Assembly (NCBI RefSeq): GCF_026015625.1
Contig: NZ_JAPDVG010000001.1
Location: forward strand, 2,621,001-2,685,000
Length of the DNA stretch: 64,000 nt
Source: Segatella copri
GTDB lineage: Bacteria; Bacteroidota; Bacteroidia; Bacteroidales; Bacteroidaceae
Direction: 5' to 3'
In this document: in pieces, positions 27,670 to 35,744 of the stretch
How the letters are laid out: each line of letters starts with the position of its first letter
Position numbering within the stretch: the stretch's first letter is position 1
Translations under genes and position numbers: made by a program
The notes under the pieces: model-generated
The model's input: the letters and a program-made list of their open reading frames with translations, nothing else
Told to the model about the DNA's origin: nothing
Databases searched by the model: none

Positions 27670-29067
27670 ATGAAAAAGATATTAGTATTAGCATCATTGG
27701 CAACCCTGCTCATGACCTCTTGCGGAGACAGCTTCTTCGATTTGGAGCCAGCAAGCAGCGTAACCATTGACAAAGTATATAAGACTGCGAGCGATTATAA
27801 TGTAGCAGTTATCGGCTGCTACGCAAAATTGCAGTCACAGGTGAATTTCTATACAGAATGCTGCGAGTATCGTAGTGACAATCTTTCTTTGGGCGCCCCA
27901 ACAGCAGGTACCCAGGACCGTTACGATATCGACCATTTCACAGAGAAACCATCTAATGGAATCCTCAGTTCTTACTGGGCGAACTTCAACAACAACGTTT
28001 ATCGTTGCAATCTCTTGCTCGACCAGATTGATGGTGCAAACTTTGCAGAAAACCTGAAGAAGCAGTACAAGGGCGAAGCGATGTTTGTCAGAGCTTTGAA
28101 CTATTTTAACATGTACCGCATTTGGGGTGGCGTTCCTGCTACCAAGCATGTAGTAAGTGCTGCGGAGGCTCTGAAAGTTGCGAGATATTCTGATGAGCAG
28201 ATGTTCGATTTGATTGCCGGAGATTTGAAGGAGATTGTTGACAACAACTATCTTCCAGAAACTTACTCTTCTGCAGATATGGGTAGAGCAACCTCTGGTG
28301 CTGCCAAGGCTTTGCTCGGTAAGGTATATCTTACTTTCCACAAATGGACTGAGGCTAAAGACATTCTTTCTCAGTTAATCGGAAAATATCAGTTGGTAAG
28401 CCCTATCGCCCAAGTCTTCAATGTGGATAACAAGAATAATAATGAGATTATCTTCGCCGTACATTTCAACAAGGAAATAGAGGGAGAGGGACATAGTTAC
28501 TGGTACAATCTCACCAACGCATCTGATGATACCAACCAGACAAGTTCTCTGCTCAACACATTCCCTACAGGTGATGCTCGCAAAGACCTCATAACATACG
28601 TACAGGTTGAGAAAAACGTTCGTTTGATGAATAAATTCTATGATACAAAGAGCCCAACCTTCAAGACTGTAGGTAATGATCAGATCCTTCTTCGCTACGC
28701 AGATGTCCTTCTGATGTATGCAGAAGCGCTCAACGAGATTCAGTATGATGCATCTGAGGGTTCACTTGCCCTGAAGTATCTCAACGCCGTAAGACAGAGA
28801 GCTGGCATTTCTAATCTGACTGTAAAACAGTTGCCTACACAGGAGAAGTTCCGTAAGGGCATCTTGGTTGAACGCCAGAGAGAATTCCCTTATGAGGGTC
28901 AGCGCTGGTTCGACTTGGTAAGAATGGGATTTGCAAAGAGCGTGATGGCTGAGAATGGTGTTGAAATCAAGGATTATCAATTACTCTTCCCTATTCCTCA
29001 GCAGGAGATTGAAAAGGTAGGCGACAAGTCTATCCTCTGGCAGAACCCTGGATATGACAACAATTAA
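27670..29067 (+). CDS. SusD/RagB-type surface lipoprotein
   Basis: A 465-residue outer-membrane lipoprotein that forms the lid on the SusC barrel and helps ligand capture. The signal ends in a lipobox (LLMTSCGDSFFDLEP). Family marks are AMFVRALNYFNMYRIWGGVP, a TPR-like helical core, NEIIFAVHFNKE, LLRYADVLLMYAEALNE, LNAVRQRAGI and the C-terminal ILVERQREFPYEGQRWFDLVRMG. It lies 13 bp after susC. The protein is somewhat shorter than typical glycan SusD proteins (~530). Ligand not predictable. Confidence 0.96.
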   Translation: MKKILVLASLATLLMTSCGDSFFDLEPASSVTIDKVYKTASDYNVAVIGCYAKLQSQVNFYTECCEYRSDNLSLGAPTAGTQDRYDIDHFTEKPSNGILSSYWANFNNNVYRCNLLLDQIDGANFAENLKKQYKGEAMFVRALNYFNMYRIWGGVPATKHVVSAAEALKVARYSDEQMFDLIAGDLKEIVDNNYLPETYSSADMGRATSGAAKALLGKVYLTFHKWTEAKDILSQLIGKYQLVSPIAQVFNVDNKNNNEIIFAVHFNKEIEGEGHSYWYNLTNASDDTNQTSSLLNTFPTGDARKDLITYVQVEKNVRLMNKFYDTKSPTFKTVGNDQILLRYADVLLMYAEALNEIQYDASEGSLALKYLNAVRQRAGISNLTVKQLPTQEKFRKGILVERQREFPYEGQRWFDLVRMGFAKSVMAENGVEIKDYQLLFPIPQQEIEKVGDKSILWQNPGYDNN

Positions 29068-29081
29068 TAAACGGTTAAGAC

Positions 29082-30542
29082 ATGAAAAAGATTATATATT
29101 TGCTGTCTTTAGTGACAGTTTTTATTCTCGGTTCTTGTAGCGATGATCTTCCAAAAGCAAGTTGGGACATTTGCCAGGTAGGTACTTTGAACGCTACGGC
29201 ACAAGATGAGAAGGTATTGTTGGAATGGGCTCCTATGCAGGGAGCCAACCCAACAGGTTATTTGGTCAATTGGACACCGGAAGTTGCTACATACGAAGGT
29301 GGTTCTGTAGAGTTGGATGCAAAGACTACTTCATATACTATAACAGGTTTGGTTAACAAGGTTACTTATACCATCACCATCCAGGCCATCTATGGCAACC
29401 AGCGTTCTATGATTTCTACGACAAAGGCAAGACCTGTTTCTGATACAGAGCCTTTCAAGGTTTGGTCTACAGATATGCCTAACGGTGGTATGGTGAAGAC
29501 TGCAAATGCAGTATTCTCTTTAGACGGAAATACATTCTACTTGCCTTCTGCAGGTGCTACGGGTGATGTTACTGCTTTTGATGCGATGACTGGTACTGTG
29601 AAATGGACCGCTTCCATCCCTAAGACTACTTATGGTGGTGGTGTAGCAGTAGGCAAAGACGGTACTTTGTATCAGGGTGCTCGCAACGCAACCTTGTATG
29701 CTATCAATAGCGATGGAACACAGAAGTGGACATACGCTACAGGAGCTGCCAACAAGAATCTGGACTGTTTCCCTGCTGTAACTGCTGACGGACAGACAGT
29801 TTATATCCTTGATGGCGACAACGTTCTCCATTCTATCAATACAGCTACTGGTGTTAAGAACTGGTCTGTTAAACTGGCTGGGGCAAAGAACAAGGCTGGA
29901 GCTGTAGCTATAGACAAGACAGGCAATATCTATGTAGGTACACGTACTACTATTTATGGTTTCAAGGCCGATGGCACTCAACTTTGGAAGGTAGCCGGTA
30001 AGGTAACTGAAATCGGTTCTTTCGCTTTGGATGGCGAAACTCTTTATGCTGCCCAGATTGGTGGTGCAGGTTTGCTGGCTTTGAACACAGCAGATGGTTC
30101 TACCAAGTGGAACGTTGAAGCTGCGGGTGATATCTATGCTCCTATTGTTGACAAGAGCGGCAATATCTACTTTACAGACAAGGGTGACAAGGCTCTCTAC
30201 TCTGTAGATAAGGCTGGACAGTTGAAGTGGAAGTTTACTATTGATGCAGCTCCTACTTATTGCTTCCCTGTTCTCGACGATAAGGAAACTGTTTATTTCG
30301 GTAGCGGCGCCGGTCGCATCTACGCAGTAAACAGCGCAAATGGCGAGGAACTTTGGCACATGGACTCAGAAGGTACAGATAATAATGCCAAGATTATGTC
30401 TGGTATGACTATCGGCGAGAACCAGATGCTCTATGTTTCTTATATCGGCGGTAATGTTGCTGCTATTAAGATCTTTGCCGGCCCAGAGAAATCTACATGG
30501 AGCTGCAGAGGTGGTAATATTCATGGTACAAACCAATATTAA
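29082..30542 (+). CDS. Lipoprotein with fibronectin III and PQQ-like beta-propeller domains
   Basis: The 486-residue protein has a lipobox signal (FILGSCSDDLPKAS). Residues ~30-115 form a fibronectin type III domain (LLEWAPMQGANPTGYLVNWTP...YTITGLVNKVTYTITIQAIYGNQRS). The rest is a propeller of PQQ/BamB-type blades, each with an NxATGxxxW-like core (DAMTGTVKWTA, NSDGTQKWTY, NTATGVKNWSV, KADGTQLWKV, NTADGSTKWNV, DKAGQLKWKF, NSANGEELWHM). No quinone-enzyme catalytic set is evident. In a SusCD operon this position usually holds a surface ligand-binding protein, so a binding role outside the cell is likely. Fourteen bp after susD. Confidence 0.85.
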   Translation: MKKIIYLLSLVTVFILGSCSDDLPKASWDICQVGTLNATAQDEKVLLEWAPMQGANPTGYLVNWTPEVATYEGGSVELDAKTTSYTITGLVNKVTYTITIQAIYGNQRSMISTTKARPVSDTEPFKVWSTDMPNGGMVKTANAVFSLDGNTFYLPSAGATGDVTAFDAMTGTVKWTASIPKTTYGGGVAVGKDGTLYQGARNATLYAINSDGTQKWTYATGAANKNLDCFPAVTADGQTVYILDGDNVLHSINTATGVKNWSVKLAGAKNKAGAVAIDKTGNIYVGTRTTIYGFKADGTQLWKVAGKVTEIGSFALDGETLYAAQIGGAGLLALNTADGSTKWNVEAAGDIYAPIVDKSGNIYFTDKGDKALYSVDKAGQLKWKFTIDAAPTYCFPVLDDKETVYFGSGAGRIYAVNSANGEELWHMDSEGTDNNAKIMSGMTIGENQMLYVSYIGGNVAAIKIFAGPEKSTWSCRGGNIHGTNQY

Positions 30543-30555
30543 TATTTGAATCAGT

Positions 30556-31605
30556 ATGAAAAAGATATATTTATTCATCGCATTATTCGCTTGCGCCCTC
30601 TGCTCTTGTGGAAGTGACGAAGATGGAATGACTTATGCGCAGCCTGTCGAAATAGGTGAAACTACCGACATGAAGACTGCAAAAGAGGTGGCTGAAGCTT
30701 TGTGGGCTACTACTCCATTACAGCAGCAACCTCTCAATGCGGAAAGATCTGAAGTTCTAAAGAAGATACAGAAGATGGCAGACGACTGCACTTCTGATTT
30801 CTTTGAAAGCTATATTGCTTCTTTGGACCAGTCTGCTGAAATGAGAGAAAAGTACGACCCTATGCTGGCGTTCTACCGTTTGTCTCTGGATCATGTAATT
30901 AATGCCATCAAGACGACTACCGTTGAGAATGGTACTACATGCATCTGGCAGCTCTACAATATGGGTTACATCGTAAAGACTCCTACCACTTGCTTTGGTA
31001 TTGACATCAACCATCGCTGGGCAGAGAAACTGGAGCCTTACCTGGATTTCCTCTGTGTTACTCACAAACACCAAGATCACTACAACACAGCTCTCATCAA
31101 CGCGATGCTGAATGCAGGAAAGCCTGTTTATTCTAACTGGATAAAGGGTGGCTATACTTCTAAGGTAAATACCGATTACCAGTTTAATAACATCAAGATT
31201 CATGTGTCTATTACAGACCATAACAACTCTGGCTTATCAAACTTCGTTTCTGTATTTACTTTTGAATGTGGCGATGATAGTGGCAACTTCACAATGCTCC
31301 ATACTGGCGACTCAAACTTCAAGGCTGCTCAGTATACCAACATTCTGCCACACGTTAATGTTTTGATTCCTCGCTACGCACCTAATGCGCTTACCGAGAA
31401 CAACATTATCGGTACTGGTGCCGGTCAGACAAAACCTGACTATGTATTGCTCTCACACATTCTGGAACTTTCTCACGAAAGCGAGGAAGAATCTAGATGG
31501 AGTTTGAATTCTGCCTTAGAAAGAGCCAGCAAGCTTAACTGCGAGAACTCTGTTGTTCCTTTCTGGGGAGAAAAGTTAGTTTGGAAAGACGGTAAATTGA
31601 ATTAA
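30556..31605 (+). CDS. Lipoprotein with metallo-beta-lactamase fold (UlaG/NAPE-PLD-like hydrolase)
   Basis: The 349-residue protein has a lipobox (CALCSCGSDEDG) and a metallo-beta-lactamase-type core. The metal motif HxHxDH is complete: H170, H172, D174, H175 in VTHKHQDHYN. A later metal aspartate is in LHTGDSNFKA, and the last histidine may be in LLSHILELSHES. The ~100 N-terminal residues are helical and unassigned. This subclass cleaves phosphodiester or ester bonds in several families, including N-acyl-phosphatidylethanolamine phospholipase D; here that is inference. Thirteen bp after the propeller gene and 1 bp before the first glycerophosphodiesterase gene. Likely anchored in the outer membrane or periplasm. 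Confidence 0.82.
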   Translation: MKKIYLFIALFACALCSCGSDEDGMTYAQPVEIGETTDMKTAKEVAEALWATTPLQQQPLNAERSEVLKKIQKMADDCTSDFFESYIASLDQSAEMREKYDPMLAFYRLSLDHVINAIKTTTVENGTTCIWQLYNMGYIVKTPTTCFGIDINHRWAEKLEPYLDFLCVTHKHQDHYNTALINAMLNAGKPVYSNWIKGGYTSKVNTDYQFNNIKIHVSITDHNNSGLSNFVSVFTFECGDDSGNFTMLHTGDSNFKAAQYTNILPHVNVLIPRYAPNALTENNIIGTGAGQTKPDYVLLSHILELSHESEEESRWSLNSALERASKLNCENSVVPFWGEKLVWKDGKLN

Positions 31606-31606
31606 A

Positions 31607-32506
31607 ATGAAGAAGATTTATATTTTATCCTTGTTGTGCATGCTCACTTCGGTGAGCTTTGCACAAAGCAATCTGAAAGAGATTCTTAAGAATTTCAATA
31701 AGCCTGCAAAAGAAAATGTTATGGTAGTTTCTCATCGTGGAGACTGGCGTAATGCTCCTGAAAACTCTATTCAGGCATTCCAGAACTGTATCGACATGGG
31801 TGTTGATATGGTTGAGTTGGACTTGAAGAAGACAAAGGATGGCGTTCTGGTTCTGATGCACGATAAGAAGATTGACCGAACCATGAATGGTAAGGGATTC
31901 CCAGAGAATTATACTCTTGATTCTTTGAAGATGCTCCGCCTGAAGAATGGTTTAGGCTGCAAGACCCGCCATCAGATTCCAACATTCCGTGAGGTAATGG
32001 AACTCTGTAAAGGCAAAATCATGGTAAATGTTGACAAGGGCTACGACTACTTCGACGATGCCATGAAGGTTTTGAAGGAGACTGGTACAGTTGACCAATG
32101 CATCATCAAGGCTGAACTTCCTTACGAGGTGGTAAAGGCTGAGCATGGTGATGTTCTCGACAAGATGATTTTCATGCCTGTAGTTAACCTCGGCAAGCCT
32201 GGTGCAGAAGAGGTAATCGACGGTTACATCAAGAACATGAAGCCAAAGGCTTACGAATTGGTATTCAAGACTGATGATGCCAACACTCGCCGCCTGATAA
32301 AGAAAGTACGTGATAGTGGAGCAAGAGTTTTCATCAACACACTTTGGCCTGAGCTTTGCGGTGGACATGATGATGATCGCGCCGTAGAACTCAAACAGCC
32401 AGAAGAGAGCTGGGGATGGATTGTTGGTCAGGGTACCAAGATTATCCAAACAGACCGTCCTGCTTTGCTTCTTGATTACTTGAGAGCCAAGAAACTTCAT
32501 AAGTAA
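31607..32506 (+). CDS. Secreted glycerophosphodiester phosphodiesterase, copy 1
   Basis: GDPD enzymes split glycerophosphodiesters into glycerol 3-phosphate and an alcohol. The 299-residue protein has a signal peptide (MKKIYILSLLCMLTSVSFAQ). The catalytic set of the TIM barrel is visible: SHRGDWRNAPENS (HRG and glutamate), VDMVELDLKKTKDGVLVLMHD (ExD and HD). Calcium or magnesium is expected. It starts 1 bp after the metallo-lactamase gene, so translation is probably coupled. The next gene is a close paralogue. Likely periplasmic, making glycerol 3-phosphate for the antiporter two genes on. Confidence 0.94.
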   Translation: MKKIYILSLLCMLTSVSFAQSNLKEILKNFNKPAKENVMVVSHRGDWRNAPENSIQAFQNCIDMGVDMVELDLKKTKDGVLVLMHDKKIDRTMNGKGFPENYTLDSLKMLRLKNGLGCKTRHQIPTFREVMELCKGKIMVNVDKGYDYFDDAMKVLKETGTVDQCIIKAELPYEVVKAEHGDVLDKMIFMPVVNLGKPGAEEVIDGYIKNMKPKAYELVFKTDDANTRRLIKKVRDSGARVFINTLWPELCGGHDDDRAVELKQPEESWGWIVGQGTKIIQTDRPALLLDYLRAKKLHK

Positions 32507-32527
32507 AATTCAATAGGTTTCGCATAT

Positions 32528-33427
32528 ATGTTCAAAAGGTTAACAAGTTTAGGTTTGTTGTGCATGCTTGCTATTGCAAGTTATGCACAGCACCTAAATG
32601 AAATCCTCTCAGAATTATCTGCTCCTGCCAAGCAATCAGTCTTGGTGGTTTCGCATCGTGGCGATTGGCGTAATGCTCCAGAAAACTCACTTCAGGCATT
32701 TCAGAACTGCATAGACATGGGAGTAGACATGGTTGAACTGGACTTGAAGAAAACCAAGGATGGAGAACTTATCCTGATGCACGACAATACGCTGAACCGC
32801 ACAACCAATGGTACAGGAAAACCGGAAGACTATACGCAGGCTGAACTGAAAGGACTCAGGTTGAAGAACGGCGCAGGCTGCCTTACCCGTCATAAGATTC
32901 CTACACTTAGAGAAACCATATTGCTCTGTAAGGGAAAAATTCTGGTGAATGTTGACAAGGGCTACGAATACTTTGAAGATGTTCAAAAGATTCTTGAAGA
33001 AACCGGTACGGCTAACCAATGTGTTGTCAAGGAAAAGATACCTTATCAAACGATTAAGGAACAGCATGGCGATATTCTAGACAAAGTAATTTTCATGCCT
33101 AAGGCAGACTTATGCAAGCCAGAGGCAGAAAGCATTATCGACAGTTACTTGCAGAATGAGAAACCTCTAGCGTTTGAGGTTAGATTTTCTCAAGTAAACG
33201 ATAAGGTATTTGAACTGATTAAAAAGCTAAACGACAACGGCATCAAAGTATTTGTCAACGCCTTATGGCCTGCACAAAATGCTGAACACGACGATGATAG
33301 GGCTGTTGAACTGAAACAACCTGATGAAAGTTGGGGATGGCTTATCCAACAGGGATTCAAACTGATTCAGACCGATCGCCCTGCCCTGCTTCTCGATTAT
33401 TTGAGAGCAAAGAAACTTCATAAATAA
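32528..33427 (+). CDS. Secreted glycerophosphodiester phosphodiesterase, copy 2
   Basis: A second 299-residue GDPD, with signal peptide MFKRLTSLGLLCMLAIASYAQ and the same catalytic motifs (SHRGDWRNAPENS, DMVELDLKKTKDGELILMHD). It matches copy 1 along its whole length and ends with the same 19 residues (QTDRPALLLDYLRAKKLHK). The middle parts differ more, e.g. around residues 115-225. This is a tandem gene duplication that kept both catalytic sites. Keeping two copies suggests different substrates (for example different headgroups) or a dosage effect; sequence alone does not decide. 21 bp after copy 1. Confidence 0.94.
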   Translation: MFKRLTSLGLLCMLAIASYAQHLNEILSELSAPAKQSVLVVSHRGDWRNAPENSLQAFQNCIDMGVDMVELDLKKTKDGELILMHDNTLNRTTNGTGKPEDYTQAELKGLRLKNGAGCLTRHKIPTLRETILLCKGKILVNVDKGYEYFEDVQKILEETGTANQCVVKEKIPYQTIKEQHGDILDKVIFMPKADLCKPEAESIIDSYLQNEKPLAFEVRFSQVNDKVFELIKKLNDNGIKVFVNALWPAQNAEHDDDRAVELKQPDESWGWLIQQGFKLIQTDRPALLLDYLRAKKLHK

Positions 33428-33441
33428 CAACTAAGGATTAT

Positions 33442-34782
33442 ATGTTTAAGAAAATAATAGATTTCTATAAGGTTTCGGAACCGATTCCGGCTAAAGCCTC
33501 AACACCTGAGGAAAACGAAAGAAAGCTGAAACGTCTGCAATGGGCTACTTTCCTTTCTGCTACCATAGGATATGGTACATATTATGTGTGCCGACTCAGC
33601 CTGAACGTAATCAAAAAACCGATTGTAGATAATGGCGTATTCTCTGAAACTGAGCTCGGTATCATAGGCTCTGTCTTGTTCTTCACTTACGCTATCGGTA
33701 AGTTTACCAACGGTTTCCTTGCTGACCGAAGCAACATCAAGCGACTGATGTCTACCGGTCTGCTCGTTACAGCCTTGGTGAATCTGGCTTTGGGCTTTAC
33801 CAATTCCTTCATCCTCTTCGCAGTTTTGTGGGGATTGAGCGGATGGTTCCAGTCGATGGGAGCTGCCTCCTGCGTGGTAGGTCTCTCCCGCTGGTTTAAC
33901 GATAAGAACCGAGGAACGTTCTACGGATTCTGGAGTGCGAGCCATAATATAGGTGAGGCGATGACCTTCATCTTTGTGGCTTCCATCGTGAGCGCCTTCG
34001 GATGGCAATATGGTTTTATCGGAGCTGCGATAGTAGGTTTGGCGGGCGTTGTCCTGCTCCTTACTTTCTTCCACGATACGCCTGCCAGCAAGGGTGTTAC
34101 CCTGCCGGGTATCAAGGTAGAGGAAAAGAAACAGGATACGGAATCTTACAACAAGGCACAGAGTGCGGTTTTGAAGAATCCGCTCATCTGGATTCTGGCC
34201 TTGAGTAGTGCTTTCATGTATATCAGCCGCTATGCTGTTAACAGCTGGGGTATCTTCTATCTTGAGAACGAGAAGGGATATACTACGATTGATGCCAGCT
34301 TCATCATCTCTATCAACTCTATCCTGGGTATTGTGGGAACCGTATCATCCGGACTGGTATCTGATAAGATTTTCAAGGGCAACCGTTATTTGCCAGCCGT
34401 TATCTTCGGCTTACTGAATGCGTTGGCACTCTGTCTGTTCCTGCTGATTCCGGGCCATCATCTCTGGGTTGATGCTACGGCGATGGTACTGTTCGGTTTG
34501 AGCATCGGCGTGTTGCTTTGCTTCCTCGGTGGTTTGATGGCGGTAGATATTGCGCCTAAGAATGCATCGGGTGCTGCTCTTGGCGTTGTCGGCGTAGCGA
34601 GTTATGTAGGTGCCGGCATCCAGGACATCATGAGCGGTCTGCTCATCGAGGGCAACAAGCATCTGGTAAATGGCGTAGAAACTTACGACTTTACCTACAT
34701 CAATTATTTCTGGATTGGTGCAGCCCTGATGTCTGTCTTGATGACTTGCATCGTCTGGAAGGCGAAACCAAAGACAGTTTAA
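33442..34782 (+). CDS. glpT: GlpT/UhpT-family organophosphate:phosphate antiporter
   Basis: A 446-residue inner-membrane carrier of the OPA branch of the major facilitator superfamily, which brings in glycerol 3-phosphate or hexose phosphate in exchange for phosphate. The protein has about twelve membrane segments. Family marks: ATIGYGTYYVCRLSLNVIKKPIV (first helix with the conserved arginine), GRF-like AIGKFTNGFLADRSN, and the signature region WFNDKNRGTFYGFWSASHNIGEA. It is the last gene of the SusC operon, 14 bp after GDPD copy 2, which supports glycerol 3-phosphate as substrate. The symbol is given by family and context; specificity for a sugar phosphate cannot be excluded. Confidence 0.88.
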   Translation: MFKKIIDFYKVSEPIPAKASTPEENERKLKRLQWATFLSATIGYGTYYVCRLSLNVIKKPIVDNGVFSETELGIIGSVLFFTYAIGKFTNGFLADRSNIKRLMSTGLLVTALVNLALGFTNSFILFAVLWGLSGWFQSMGAASCVVGLSRWFNDKNRGTFYGFWSASHNIGEAMTFIFVASIVSAFGWQYGFIGAAIVGLAGVVLLLTFFHDTPASKGVTLPGIKVEEKKQDTESYNKAQSAVLKNPLIWILALSSAFMYISRYAVNSWGIFYLENEKGYTTIDASFIISINSILGIVGTVSSGLVSDKIFKGNRYLPAVIFGLLNALALCLFLLIPGHHLWVDATAMVLFGLSIGVLLCFLGGLMAVDIAPKNASGAALGVVGVASYVGAGIQDIMSGLLIEGNKHLVNGVETYDFTYINYFWIGAALMSVLMTCIVWKAKPKTV

Positions 34783-34802
34783 GAAATAAACGAAGCTATC
34801 AT

Positions 34803-35086
34803 CAAAATACTCTTCACTCTTCACCTTTCGGCCGGAAACTCCTGTGTTTATCGGCATTCCGAGGGGTGAAGAGTTGTTTTTATCTCTTCACCCACTCTTC
34901 ACCACTCTTCACCTTCAGAAACGGAAACAGAGGCGAAAGACTGATAGGTGGATTGCAAATCAGCCAGAACTGAAGGGTGAAGAGTGGTGAAGAGTAGGTG
35001 AAGAGTGCCCAAATACTCTTCACCCCTCGGAATGCCGATAAACACAGGGGATTCGGGGCTTTTGGTGAAGAGTGAAGAGTATTTGG
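34803..35086. repeat. Nested 284-bp palindromic element
   Basis: Outer arms of ~72 nt (34803-34874 and 35015-35086) are near-perfect inverted copies, sharing GTGTTTATCGGCATTCCGAG. Inner arms (34883-34918 and 34970-35007) are a second inverted pair made of ACTCTTCACC units. The centre (34919-34969) is unique. No coding sequence or clear target-site duplication. It fills most of the gap between two convergent operons. Confidence 0.88.
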
Positions 35087-35140
35087 CAGGAAGCCTATAC
35101 GAAAATAAAATAAAGGAGGTTTCGATAACTGTTCCAGTAA

Positions 35141-35177
35141 AACAGCCGACTAGCGACTCATGCGCTAGTCGGCTGTT
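35141..35177 (-). terminator. Terminator of the 127-residue secreted protein gene
   Basis: A 15-bp perfect stem (AACAGCCGACTAGCG at 35141-35155 with its complement at 35163-35177) followed on the minus strand by TTTTAC. Confidence 0.75.
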
Positions 35178-35182
35178 TGCAG

Positions 35183-35222
35183 TTTGCCAGTTGGCTATTT
35201 ATATTTTGCCAGTTGGCTATTT
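35183..35222. repeat. Two 18-nt direct repeats at the 3' end of the next gene
   Basis: TTTGCCAGTTGGCTATTT at 35183-35200 and 35205-35222, a 22-bp period. The second copy contains the stop codon of the gene at 35217-35600. Confidence 0.8.
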
Positions 35223-35600
35223 CCGGTAAAGCTCAGAAGGCTTCTGCATATACAGATATTTCTTTGCCACGTATACCTCCAGCTGCATCATCTGCTCATT
35301 CTGGAGATAGGCTCCATAAGGAAAGAGGATGTTGATATTCGGAACATTCTGAGCCTGGGCATCCGAGAAATTCACGAAGGTAAGGTCGTTGATATACATC
35401 GTGGTGATGAATCTGCCCATATTCTCCAGCTTCTTCTGATAGAGATTGCCCAACTGGATATAGTCGTTGCGCATCGCTACGGGCACCTGCTTCTGCCAAT
35501 ACTTGTCGCCAGCCTTCGGGAAAGGCACAAAAAAAGCCTGGGCTTTCATCAACATGGATGAAAGCACCAAGCCTAATATCATTATCAATTTCTTAGTCAT
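35217..35600 (-). CDS. Small secreted protein of unknown function
   Basis: A 127-residue protein with a signal peptide (MTKKLIMILGLVLSSMLMKAQA). The mature part has FFVPFPKAGDKYWQKQVPVAMRNDYIQLGNLYQKKLENMG, then NILFPYGAYLQNEQMMQLEVYVAKKYLYMQKPSELYRK. No family recognised. It has a -7 box upstream and a good terminator downstream, which supports a real single-gene unit. Likely periplasmic or surface. Its stop codon lies inside a direct repeat. Confidence 0.7.
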   Translation of the reverse strand: MTKKLIMILGLVLSSMLMKAQAFFVPFPKAGDKYWQKQVPVAMRNDYIQLGNLYQKKLENMGRFITTMYINDLTFVNFSDAQAQNVPNINILFPYGAYLQNEQMMQLEVYVAKKYLYMQKPSELYRK

Positions 35601-35619
35601 ATCGTTTACTTTTTGCGTA

Positions 35620-35627
35620 CAAAGTTA
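35620..35627 (-). promoter_or_regulatory. -7 box of the 127-residue secreted protein gene
   Basis: The minus strand reads TAACTTTG (TAnnTTTG), 20 bp before the start codon, giving a very short leader. Confidence 0.6.
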
Positions 35628-35744
35628 CGAAATTATAACAAGACCGAAGTCTAGAAAATGATAATTTTAGAGCAAATATCGCTTTAAGCGGTATTTTAAG
35701 AGAGAGAATTTCACTTTTTCCTCTGTTTATACCTCCAAAACTTA

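Noticed and set aside
24258..34782. Ordinary polysaccharide utilisation locus
   Set aside because: No glycoside hydrolase, lyase or sulfatase is encoded; all enzymes point to phosphodiester chemistry.
34803..35086. Insertion sequence
   Set aside because: There is no transposase frame and no clear target-site duplication; only inverted arms are present.
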